A stretch of 64,000 nt of DNA, taken from Malus domestica. Lineage: Eukaryota; Streptophyta; Magnoliopsida; Rosales; Rosaceae. This document shows positions 23,454-33,920 of this stretch, piece by piece. The notes under the pieces are model-generated. The model was not told the DNA's origin. It searched no databases and was given only the letters and a program-made list of their open reading frames with translations. The stretch spans positions 4,642,001 through 4,706,000 of the forward strand of contig NC_091674.1 of NCBI RefSeq assembly GCF_042453785.1, in the 5' to 3' direction. Positions within the stretch are counted from its first letter, which is position 1, and each line of letters starts with the position of its first letter. The translations under genes and the position numbers were made by a program.

Positions 23454-24620
23454 TATATTCCACCTGGCTATGCATCGGTTTCACAACTCGGAGTAGTGTG
23501 CAAGTTGAATAAGGCATTGTTTGGATTGAAACAATCACCTCGAGCATGGTTTGGTAAGTTCCGGATGGCTATGAGGAAGTATGGGTTCGGGCAGAGCAAT
23601 TCTGATAATACACTTTTCTTGAAACGTCAAATGGGTAAATTGATGGCACTCATTATCTATGTAGATGATATGATTGTTACGGGTGATGATAAAGAGGAAA
23701 TCTCAAGGCTAAAAGATTATTTAGCAACCGAGTTTGAGATAAAAGATCTTGGTGGATTGAAATATTTCTTGGGAATAGAAGTAGCTCGATCTAAACAAGG
23801 TATATTTATATCTCAATGAAAGTATGTTCTGGACTTGTTAGCAGAAATTGGAATGCTTGATTGTAAACCAACCAACACCCCCATAGTCCAAAATCATCAT
23901 CTTGTTATGCACCCTAATCAAGTTCCCGTTAACAGAGACCGTTATCAAAGGCTAGTTGGAAGGCTAATTTATTTATCTCATACCAGGCCTGATATTGCAT
24001 ATGCAGTGAGTGTTGTTAGTTAGCTTATGCATTCCCCAAGTGATACTCATATGGGTGCGGTTGAACGCATCCTACGATACCTAAAGTCCTCTCCGGGTAG
24101 AGGCATCATGTTATCCAAGAATGGTCATTGCCGGATAGAAGGTTATACTGATGTAGATTGGGCTAGGAATATTACTGATCAACGGTCCACATCTGGCTAC
24201 TTTACATTTGTGGGAGGTAATTTAGTGACCTAACGGAGTAAGAAATAGAAAGTGGTTGCTTTATCAAGTGCAGAGCGGAATACAACGGTATGGCAAAAGG
24301 AGTATGTGAATTATCATGGCTTTGGAGGTTACTCGCAGAACTCGGGTGTCCTTCAATGTCGGCGTCAGATTTGTTCTGTGATAATAAAGCGACCATTGAT
24401 ATCTCACACAATCCATTCCAACATGATCGTACAAAACATGTGGAAGTTGACAAACACTTCATTAAGGAAAAGTTGGATGGGAATATTATTCAATTCCCAT
24501 TCGTAAAGTCAGATGATCAATTAGCGGACATCGTAACTAAAGTTGTAACGTCTCAAGCGTTCTACAACTCTCTCATCAAGTTGGGCATGAACGACATTTA
24601 TGCACCAACTTGAGGGGGAG

Positions 24621-24810
24621 TGTTGGAGAGAATTGACCTTTGTAATTAGTTTAGTTGCCTGTTTGGGTCCTTGTAATCAGGATGTGATTAGGGTAGATAT
24701 TATTTTATATTTCTTACTTTGTAAAATAATATTGTACAATATATATTTCCCTTCTTGGTGAGAAGAATAATAACATAGAAATTAAACCCCAAAATAAGTC
24801 CTAATTAGCA
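24621..24810 (+). repeat. 3' LTR of Copia element 1 with preceding polypurine tract
   Basis: TGAGGGGGAG at 24611-24620 is the polypurine tract. The LTR has the same ends and length as the 5' copy and is followed by the duplication CCATT. Confidence 0.9.
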
Positions 24811-24815
24811 CCATT

Positions 24816-25195
24816 AATGGAAGTGAATAAGCAGCCATATATTTTATGATGCATAAACAAAATAGCAAGGAGGACAAGAATGTACAAGCCAAGAACGTAC
24901 AGCTATATGACAAGTTACTTGCTGTTTTTCTTTGCAATAAGTTCCCTAATTTTGATGCCAATTAAGCGATAGAAGTACTAAAAAAGTTGCGACCGTGTGA
25001 CTTTGTATTAAGTAGAATTGAAACAAAAGAAAATTGTAAGTGCCTATAAAGGATACCAGGAGATAATTTACCAACCACAAAACCACTACTTTACTACTAC
25101 AAGATTGGGATGTTCTCCTCTCAATAAATGTAATTAGCCAAAATTAAAATTTAAAATAAAAAGCAAATGACAGTCAAGATAGAAGGGACCTAAAC
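24816..25195. other. Intron remnant of the D-lactate dehydrogenase pseudogene
   Basis: Non-coding sequence between Copia element 1 and the exon at 25196-25304. The exon expected here in the family (after the GT-A junction) was not found. Confidence 0.5.
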
Positions 25196-25972
25196 CTGTG
25201 CCTATAGATTCGAACATCAAAGTTGTAGTTTCAGGCAAATTCTTCCCATTCGCAATGTTGATAGCCCTCACTTGAACCTCATCCAGTAGTTCAACCCTTG
25301 AAACCTAATGGTTATGAAGAAAACATCTGTGAAGAAACTGAAAATATGAATTTAAATATGTAATATGCGGTTAAAGCTCTACCTGAATTCCCGACAGCAT
25401 AGTAGCAATAGAAACATCTGTTGCATCCTTAGTTGAAGGGAGATTACACATAGCAACCTACAATTTAAATTTTGATTAATAACATAATCAAATCACTGAA
25501 GTATACCCTGTAAACAGAACTCTAATTCGTGGTCATAAACGGCTAGAAGTAATCAACTGAAACAAAAATTATGCAAGAGTCCATAGAAATAGACGTATCA
25601 ACTTACCACAGAGTGTTACGGAATTTTCTGAAGCCGCAGAGTGACTTCCGTTATTGCACCAAGCGATCTTCACTTCCAATCACCAGGCGGGTCAAATCAT
25701 ACCAGTTACGTGCAAAGTTTTTAATGTTCACAACACGCCTAACTACCTAGAAGATCAACCACACAGTTCTAAAAGATAAAATAGAATAGGAAACAAACCC
25801 TGCAGCACTCTCTCTAGCAGGAGAGATGCAGTCTTAACAATATCTCCATTTGCAAGAACTACCTGGAAGATGAACCAACATCAGAAATACAACATTACAA
25901 ATTTGTGTCGAGCATCAATTAGATACTGATGACATTATCACGCATGGTACCATACCTACTTGCTAAAAACAA

Positions 25973-26857
25973 AATCATGAAAATCAATATTAAACTAGAC
26001 CAATGAAACTAAATTAAGTTTACATAAATATCGTTGATAGAATAAAAAACCAATTGTGCAACAAGATAATCAAACTATTATATGTATATGAGTTTTAAAT
26101 GCTACTAATTGGTGACAAACACTAAAACAAGTAAAAAGGAATGGGTTTGGTAAGCCGATCGTGATTCCATTGAGCAAGGAAGAACAGACATGCAAGTCAT
26201 CGTCTTGAAGAGGAGACCTCAAACATTAAGAGGGAGTGAGATCTTCATGTGATCAAAACTAAGTGGTCAGCAGGATCAAGAAAGATTGGAAAACACGTGT
26301 AAAAATCTTTCATTCATCTTCACAACTTTCCAGGTCTTTTCGATATCATTCTGAGATTTCTTACGTATTGTGTGTTTATATTAAGAGAGATGCTAAGAAA
26401 ACTTTCTTAAAGTGAAGAAGTTTTTAATTGTGACGAGAACACAAATGATACACACTATGTTTTAATTAAAATGGTAAGAAATTTTATTTTTTAAGTTATT
26501 AACTTTTTAGTATACATATCCAATTATTTGTATAATAACATGTACCATTCGTGTACCGATTACATTGAAAAATCTCTCCTTAAAGTGGTACTATTCATGA
26601 ACCCTCATCTTACAGTTTAACGTTAATTTTCATGCAAACACTATCAATCATCACATGTTGAAGAGTTTTCAATCTAAAGTTGGCCATCATGAAGCATAAA
26701 CAGATTAATAATTTTTTTTTTAAATTATATTTTAATTTATGCATAATTAATTGTCCCATCTTCTTCCCAAATCTGGAACCCATTAAAGTTATATCATCGC
26801 CTCTGGCTTCCTCTGTCGTCATCCACACCCGCTCCCCTTCTCCTCCTCCCATGTCAG
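25973..26857. other. Intergenic DNA upstream of the pseudogene
   Basis: No further D-lactate dehydrogenase exon could be recognised. A minus ORF at 26610-26852 has no family resemblance and was not called. Copia element 2 begins at 26858. Confidence 0.5.
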
Positions 26858-27565
26858 TGTTGTGCTAGGATAGCACCAAACCTGTTGGAACCAACTCAAG
26901 CTAATCCACAGGAAATTTATCAAATGAAAATGCAAGAACAAAATATAAGAGACACCAAGATTTTAACGAGGTTCCTCAACAGTCAGTGTAACTGGAGTAC
27001 GTCCTCGGAGCAGTAGGAGCTCACACAATAATCCACTATCAACCAAATGGGAGTTTACAAAGTGTTGGCAATCTCACAACCCAAAACCTCAATACAACCA
27101 ATAGCTTTCACACACCAAAGAAACAAATAGAGAAAAAAATATAGTGATTAATTTCTTCTCTATATAAAGCTCAAAGCTATTACAACAACAACTACCTTGG
27201 TGGGTGATTACTAACCAAAGAGAAGAGCACCTTCTTCTTTTTTTCTGCTCTCAGTTTTCTGCTCTCTGCAGCTCTCTGCAGCTCTCTCAAAGATGGGCTA
27301 CTAAAACAGAAAAATGGTGCACACTTCCTCTCTCTTTCTCACTTCCGTATGCTCACTTCATCAATACAAAAGCACCCAATAAAAAATTCAAAAACATCAT
27401 CATGACCTTCAATTTTTCTTTTCAACAAACATAATCATGATGCCTCCTCATCATGATGTTCCCTTATCATTTTGTCTTTCACTTTTTTTTTTCTTTTAGT
27501 TTGTTTATTAGCCGAAAGTTGTATTGTTTTGTTGTCCACTTGACCACTTGGCCACTTATTCAACA
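26858..27565 (-). repeat. 3' LTR of Copia element 2
   Basis: In plus-strand terms it starts TGTTGTGCTAGGATAGCACC and ends CTTATTCAACA. It is the downstream LTR because the element reads on the minus strand. Confidence 0.85.
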
Positions 27566-27707
27566 ATCTTCACCTTGGCCAAGTTCCGAAAAACGTCATG
27601 ATAAGCCAACCAACACAATTAACACACAACATCACTCCCAAACATTAGCAAGAGAACAACTCATGTCGAGCCAAATGCTCCAAAACTCCTACTGCTCAAC
27701 GCCTTCT

Positions 27708-30700
27708 TTATATAGGCATAATGTGAGCGAAGTTCAAACAGTGAACAAACTTGGCTACACCAACAACCTTAGTCAACATATCAGCAAAATTGTCTTTAGT
27801 TGGAATCTTTTGGAGAATGATTTCCCCTTCACCAACAATTTCACAAACAAAGTGATAACGCACATCTATGTGCTTGGTCCTCGCATGATGAACCTGATAC
27901 TTAGCCAAGTAAATGGCACTCTGACTATCACAATGTACCTCCACCTACTTCTGATCAACCCCCAAATCTCTAATCAGTCCATGTATCCAAATGGCCTCCT
28001 TTATAGCTTCAGCAACTGCCATATATTCAGCCTCTGTAGTAGACAAAGCAACAGACGACTACAAAATGGACCTCCAACAAACTGGCCCTTTAGCCATAAT
28101 AAACACATAGCCTGTAGTAGACTTCCTTCCATCCATATCACCTGCATAATCTGAATCAACATAACCAACTGCAAAATGACCAATACCAGAGTCATCCCTC
28201 TCAAAGCATAAACCAACATCTCGAGTACCATGGAGATATCTCAATATCCACTTAGCTGCTTGCCAATGCTCTTTACCTGGATTATGCATATATCGACTCA
28301 CCATGCCAACTGCATAAGCAATATCCGATCTAGAGCATACCATTGCATACATCAAACTACTAACCAAATTTGCATATGGTATATTTTTCATTTGCAACTT
28401 CTCTTTATCAGTTTTAGGACATTGTAGAGAACTCAATTTAAAATGAGGAGCCAAAGGGGTACTAACCGGTTTGGTTGAATCATGAACTCCAAACTTCCGA
28501 ATCAACTTCTCAAGATATTGTCTTTGATTCAAACTGACCAAACCCTTCTCTCTATCTCTAGTGATCTCCATGCCAAGGATCTTCTTCGCTTCACCAAGAT
28601 CCTTCATCTCAAACTCGTTCTTCATTTGTTTCTTCAATTTCTCAATCTCTTCAACATTCTTTGAGGCAATCAACATATCATCAACATATATCAATAAATA
28701 AATGAAAGACCTATCTTGCAACTTCTTGAAGTACACACAATGATCATATTGACTTCTAGAATAATTTTGGCCTCTCATAAATTTATCAAACCTCAAATAC
28801 CATTGCCTTGGAGATTGCTTCAAGCCATAAAGTGATTTCTTCAATTTGCAAAACAAATTTTCCTTCCCTTTCACTATATACCCATCCGGTTGACACATAT
28901 AGATCTCTTCATTCAAATCACCATGTAGGAAAGCCGTCTTCACATCGAGTTGCACAAGCTCAAGATCATATTGTGCAACAAGAGCTAACATAATACGAAT
29001 TGAGGAGTGCTTCACAACCGGAGAAAATATTTCATTGTAGTCAATGCCCTCCTTTTGTGCATACCCTTTAGCAACTAATCTTGCTTTAAATCTCACATTA
29101 CTTTTCTCATCAGCATCTTCCTTCTTGGCATACACACATTTGCAGCCGATAGCTTTCTTGCCCTTAGGCAATTTAGCTAACTCCCAAGTCTTGATCTTCA
29201 AGAGATAATTCATCTCATCACTCATGGCATTGCACCACCTCTTCTTCTCCTCACTCTCAATGGCTTCCTCGAAATTGGATGGAATATCATCAATGATAAT
29301 AGGAAGAGCAAAAGCAACATAGTCACTATACCGAGTTGGCTTGGTAATTTGTCTCTTTCCTCTGTTCTTTGCAATATATTCTTGAGGTGAAACTTGCTCT
29401 TCAACTTGAATAGAATCTTCAAGTTCAACTTCTTCAACATCCTCATGGTTTCCAACTTCTTCACTTGTAGTGGCTTCGACATCAGCGGAAATAGGATTTG
29501 AAGTACCAGAGGCAACTTTCTCAAGCTCCACCTGTTGGACATCTTTCACATTCTTCTCAGAGACTTTGTACATACTTTCTTCATCAAATGTCACATCTCT
29601 GTTTATTACAAGTTTTTTCATCTCTGGGCACCACAACCTGTAACCTTTGACACCACTACTAAAACCAAGAAAGATAGCCTTTTTGGCTCTAGGATCAAGT
29701 TTATTTTCAGTCACATGAAAATAAGCAGGTGAACCAAAAATACGGATATAGTCATAATCAGAAGAAGGTTTTCCAGTCCATACCTCCATTGGTGTCTTAC
29801 CCTGAACAACAGCTGAGGGTAACCGGTTGATGATGTGACATGCATAATTAACTGCCTCTGCCCAAAATGACTTGCTTAAACCCGACTGAGACAACATACA
29901 TCTAACGTTCTCAAGCAAGGTTCGATTCAATCTTTTTGCAACTCCATTTTGTTGTGGAGTTCCCCGAACACCGAAATGTCTCACAATTCCTTCCTCTTTG
30001 CAAACTTTAAAGCAAGGATCGGATGTGTATTCACCATCATTATCCGATCTCAAAATCTTAATCTTTCTCCCAGTCTGGTTCTCAACCATTTTCTTCCAAC
30101 CCAAGAAAATGCTTAACACCTCACTCTTGTGCTTCATAGTGTAGACCCAAGACCTTTTTGAATAATCATCAACAAAGGTCACAAACCAATGTCTACCACT
30201 CAAAGAGGGAGTCTTTGTAGGACCCCAAACATCCGAATGCACATAATCAAGAATGTCTTTCGTCTAATGTACAACAATACCAAACTTCACTCTAGTTTGC
30301 TTCCCCAAGACACAATGCTCGCAGAAATCAAGCTTACAAGTCGTGGCACCTTTTAGAAGACCTTGTTTCACAAGCCCTTGTAGAGCTTTCTCACCGGCAT
30401 GGCCTAATCTCATATGCCACAGTCTAGTAGTATCTGAATCAGATGTGCCCATATTTTCTGAGACTACAGACGCTTCACCTGTCACGATGCTTCCTTGCAA
30501 TAGATACAAATGACCACATCGAGGAGCTTTCATCACAACAAGTTCACCATAAGTAACTTTCAATGTATGTCCATCTGAATGAAATCTGAAGCCCTTGGAT
30601 TCCAAAGAACCCAAAGAAATAAGATTTTTCTTCAAATTCGGTACATACCGAACACCTGTCAACTCTTTAACCATGCCATCATGCAACTTCAAACGAACTG

Positions 30701-31749
30701 TACCAATCCCTTTTGTTGTGCAAGGATTGTCATCTCCCATGAATACAACGCCACCATCAAACTCTTTCAAGCTTGAAAACCAATCCTTGTGAGGAGCCAT
30801 ATGATGAGTACAACCCGTATCCAACACCCACTTAGTGGCACAATCAACTGATGAAGAAGTGGTTAAAGCAAAATCAGAAAAATCTGTTTCAACTTCAGCA
30901 ACATTAGCTTCAGAACTTTCTTTGCCTTTAGTCTTCAATCTAGGACAATCTTTCTTCCAATGGCCCTTATTACGACAAAAGGCACATTCATCCATTTCCA
31001 AAGGTTTTCTACCTTTAGAGTTTCCTTTAGGTCGAGACTGTGATTTTTTCCTACTAGAAGATGATCTTCTCTCCGATAATCTACCTCTAACAAATAAAGC
31101 TTCAGAGGTACTATCATGATTTTTATCTCTATGCCTCATTTCATAATTCATCAACGCATTTGACACATCTTCAAATTTCACAGTTTCTTTACCATGCATA
31201 ATAGTGGTAACAAAATGCTCATAAGAGTCCGGCAAGGAATTCAACAATATTAAGGCCTTATCTTCATCCTTAATATCCTCATCTAAATTTAACAAGTCGG
31301 CAATCAACTTATTAAAAGCATTAAGGTGTCTAATCATTTTTGTACCTTCTTTGTATTGGAAGCGGTAGAGCTTTTTCTTCAAGTGTAGCCGGTTCTCTGC
31401 ACTCTCTTGTCATATACTTGTCTTCCAATTTTTGCCACAACACACTTGCTAATGTCTCCCGCATCACAAAATACTTCTGAGTTTTTGCAAGGCACAACCG
31501 AATTGAAGAGCAAGCCCACAAATTTAATTTCTCCCATTCCGGCTTCGACATAACTTCCGGCTTCTCTCCCAAAGCGGTAAGTAGATCTTGTTGAGCCAAC
31601 ACATCTTTGACCTCACACTGCCACATCCCGAAGTTGTTTGTGCCATCAAACTTTTCCACTTCGAACTTTGCATTTTGTACCGTAGTTCTTGCAAACCCGA
31701 AGCTGCTTCCAAAAGGATTCTCATCTTGCCCGTCTGACATATTTGGCAA
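27708..31749 (-). pseudogene. Gag-Pol polyprotein of Copia element 2, nearly intact
   Basis: ATG at 31749 begins MPNMSDGQDENPFG, followed by Gag (VEKFDGTNNFGMWQCEVKDV). A frameshift near 31385 moves to the frame that then runs to the end. Domains in order: zinc knuckle CAFCRNKGHWKKDC (about 30950-30994), protease WVLDTGCTHHM (about 30800-30838), pre-integrase RLWHMRLGHAGEKAL, integrase HSDVWGP (30235), LRSDNDGEYTS (about 30030-30062) and PQQNGVAKRLNRTLLE (about 29915-29960), reverse transcriptase with YGLKQSPRQWY and LLIYVDDMLIAS (YVDD near 28680), then RNase H ending ADMLTKVVGVAKFVHCLNFA. Only three stops interrupt this frame: TAG at 30264-30266, one at 28059-28061 and one near 27945. All catalytic boxes are preserved, so decay is recent. 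Confidence 0.85.
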
Positions 31750-31775
31750 CTAGACAGTACCCAAGAGCAACCAGT

Positions 31776-31787
31776 GCTCTGATACCA
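31776..31787 (-). other. Primer binding site of Copia element 2
   Basis: On the minus strand TGGTATCAGAGC lies two bases from the inner edge of the 5' LTR, again complementary to initiator tRNA-Met. Confidence 0.85.
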
Positions 31788-31789
31788 AT

Positions 31790-32488
31790 TGTTGTGCTAG
31801 GATAGCACCAAACCCGTTGGAACCAACTCAAGCTAACCCACAGGAAATTTATCAAATGAAAATGCAAGAACAAAATATAAAAGACACCAAGATTTTAACG
31901 AGGTTCCTCAACAGTCAGTGTAACTGGAGTACGTCCTCGTAGCAGTAGGAGCTCACCCAATAATCCACTATCAACCAAATGGGAGTTTACAAAGTGTTGG
32001 CAATCTCACAACCCAAAACCCCAATACAACCAATAGTTTTCACACACCAAAGAAACAAATAGAGAAAAAAATATAGTGATTAATTTCTTCTCTATACAAA
32101 GCTCAAAGCTATTACAACAACAACTACCTTGGTGGGTGATTACTAACCAAAGAGAAGAGCACCTTCTTCTTTTTTTCTGCTCTCAGTTTTCTGCTCTTTG
32201 CATCTCTCTTTGCTCTCTCAAAGATGGGCTACTAAAACAGAAAAATGGTGCACACTTCCTCTCTCTTTCTCACTTCCGTATGCTCACTTCATCAATACAA
32301 AAGCACCCAATAAAAAATTCAAAAACATCATCATGACCTTCAATTTTTCTTTTCAACAAACATAATCATGATGCCTCCTCATCATGATGTTCCCTCATCA
32401 TTTTGTCTTTCACTTTTTTTTTTCTTTTGGTTTGTTTATTAGCCGAAAGTTGTTTTGTTTTGTTGTCCACTTGGCCACTTATTCAATA
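31790..32488 (-). repeat. 5' LTR of Copia element 2
   Basis: It has the same ends as the LTR at 26858. Its outer end reads TTCAATA where the other copy reads TTCAACA, a single substitution in the terminal CA. The duplication GTCAG follows. Confidence 0.85.
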
Positions 32489-32842
32489 GTCAGATTATCT
32501 CTACCCAGAAAAATGTAGAGGGGTGGGACGGGGGAAGAAGAAAGAGAGGATAAAGGGAAGAAAATAGCCGGCGGCAAAGAGGTGATATTTGAAATTTTCT
32601 ATTTTCATTTTTGAGATATTTGAAATGTTAACTGGAGAAATGTGGCGAGCATCCCCATAATTAATGGTAGGTCTGGAAAACGGATCCGTTTTTCCGTTTT
32701 TGTGTCATACCCGTTACCTTAACCGGTTTTTAAAATGTGACCTGATAATAACATGATTGGTTAACGGGTCATTTCGTGTCGGATTAATGGGTCATACAAA
32801 AAATTGACACGCCTAATGTCTACATTTAGCAAACAATATTTT

Positions 32843-33574
32843 TGTTAAGAATGAGTCTCACATTGATGAGAGAATGGACCTTGTATGGATTTATAAGAGA
32901 TTGGGCTACTCCCCATATTGCCAATTGGTTTTATAGTGGGTTGTCCCACGTGTGAAGCCAAACGGCCACACAACACTTGATTCACGTCACCCTGTTATGT
33001 TGTCCATGTGTTAAACTTAAAAATTATGAGGGGGCATGTTGAGAATGAATCTCACATTGGTGAGAGGATAGACCTTGCATGGGCTTATAAGTAAGTTGGA
33101 CTACTCCCCATATTGCCAATTGGTTTTATGGTGGAACCTGATTTTCCCTGTTGTGTTGTCCACATGTTAGGTTTGAAAATTCATCAAACGTGATATGGCG
33201 TATTGAGAATGAGTCTCACATGGATGGGAGAAGGGACCTTTGCATGGACTTATAAGTAAGTTGGACTACTCCCTATATTGCCAATTGGTTTTATGGTGGA
33301 ACCTCAACTTTTGGTTTTATGGTAGAACCTCAACTTTCTTCATGATAACAGAACATGTTGTCCTATGTGTGAAGCCAAACGGCCACACGCACTCCATGTC
33401 ACCCCTTTGTATTGTCCACGTGTTAGGCTTGAAAATTCGCCACACATGAGAGGGGATGTTAAAAATAAGTCTCATATTGATGGAATGAGGGACATTGCAT
33501 GGGCTTATAATAGGTTGAGTTACTTCTTATATTGCCAATTGGTTTTAGGGAATGATGGAACCCAACTTTCATCA
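32843..33574 (+). mobile_element. Tandem TRIM array: four LTR copies
   Basis: LTR-like units start TGTT(A/G)AGAATGAGTCTCACAT near 32843, 33038, 33201 and 33457. Each carries GCATGGGCTTATAAGTAAGTTG and CCATATTGCCAATTGGTTTTA. Internal segments contain GTGTGAAGCCAAACGGCCAC, and most LTRs are preceded by a purine tract (GAGGGGGCA, GAGAGGGGA). After the third LTR, TGATAACAGAAC (33343-33354) resembles a degraded initiator-Met primer site. No coding capacity. The structure fits a terminal-repeat retrotransposon in miniature that became tandem by recombination. Confidence 0.7.
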
Positions 33575-33920
33575 ATTTTATCGGGGTTCTTAAGGGGTGA
33601 CCCGCTAACAGCCCGACTAGTTAACAAATTGATCCGAAACCCATTATTTTCATATCATTTTGTGTCGGGTTAATAAGTCGCGCAAAAAATTTCTAAGTCT
33701 AGCTAATGGTGGTAAGCAAAAATAATCTTTCAAAAAAATTGCTAAGCCCAGTTGCAGGCTTCAAAGAATGATCTTTGAAAAGCAATGAATTTGCATCATT
33801 AAACAATCTATTGGCTAGATCACGGGAGATTCTCGGTTGTCTCCCAGATATACCACCCCCTTCCTATATCCCTCATCACGTGATTATAGATATGGGGCCT
33901 CTGCCTCCTCAATCTATCAA
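33575..33920. other. Intergenic stretch and likely 3' UTR of the NLA-type gene
   Basis: No separate gene seen. The part next to 33920 is expected to be the 3' untranslated region of the minus-strand SPX-RING gene. Confidence 0.45.

Larger units (their letters stand above)
18770..24613 (+). pseudogene. Pol remnant of Copia element 1 (interrupted)
   Basis: Order is protease relic (SATNHMTYD near 18800, with the aspartate motif lost), pre-integrase GHPSFSYLQ, integrase core HSDIWGPS (about 19359), reverse transcriptase and RNase H. The second catalytic aspartate of integrase is tyrosine (LRSYNGGEY, about 19550). A frameshift follows near 19645. Reverse transcriptase begins in 20112-20666 with GCRWVYTIKYK, and the 2.7-kb insertion splits it after YMDI. 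It resumes at about 23459 with PPGYAS, LFGLKQSPRAWFGKF and IIYVDDMIVTG (YVDD box near 23658). RNase H follows to 24613 with DVDWARN and DNKATIDISHNP. Stops at 20665, 23818, 24022 and 24232 interrupt it. Confidence 0.8.
17258..24810 (+). mobile_element. Copia LTR retrotransposon 1 with nested insertion
   Basis: Two 190-bp LTRs, a primer binding site, gag-pol remnants in Copia order (integrase before reverse transcriptase) and a polypurine tract are present. The duplication CCATT flanks it at 17253-17257 and 24811-24815. About 15 differences between the 190-bp LTRs suggest an old insertion. Coding sequence is broken by many stops and by a 2.7-kb insertion at 20729-23453. It lies inside an intron of the D-lactate dehydrogenase pseudogene. 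Confidence 0.9.
16232..25972 (-). pseudogene. DLD: D-lactate dehydrogenase (FAD-linked, mitochondrial type) pseudogene, split by a Copia element
   Basis: The intact enzyme oxidises D-lactate in mitochondria. Minus-strand exons, in gene order: about 25972-25926 (RYGTMRDNVIS), 25862-25799 (VVLANGDIVKTAS), 25704-25607 (YDLTRLVIG, then TEVTLRLQKIP), 25457-25383 (VAMCNLPSTKDATDVSIATM), 25304-25196 (RVELLDEVQVRAINIANG), 16917-16864 (IKEALWACFAMEPNFEAM), 16580-16501 (DVCVPLS, then KQELDAS) and 16363-16232 (SHAGDGNFHTVILL, then ERLNHFMVHTALSMEG). Most borders keep AG/GT. It is dead: frameshifts in the second, third and last listed exons, in-frame stops in the third and seventh, and no N-terminal exons, no exon between GT-A and IKEALW, and no C-terminal exons. 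Copia element 1 and a MITE sit in the large gap, which was one intron. Confidence 0.85.
26858..32488 (-). mobile_element. Copia LTR retrotransposon 2 (TNT1-94-like), nearly complete
   Basis: Both LTRs (about 700 bp), the primer binding site and an almost continuous gag-pol on the minus strand are present. GTCAG flanks it on both sides (26853-26857 and 32489-32493). The LTRs differ at roughly 15-20 visible positions, fewer per base than in Copia elements 1 and 3, so it is the youngest full-length LTR element here. One frameshift and a few stops break the polyprotein. Confidence 0.9.

Noticed and set aside
26377..26590. Possible MITE with GAGAGAT-type ends
   Set aside because: Inverted matches are too short and imperfect to call.
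32668..33720. Similar ACGGGTCA-TTTCGTGTCGG phrases on both sides of the TRIM array, as if one element surrounded it
   Set aside because: They look like direct, not inverted, partial matches and no boundary or duplication could be fixed.
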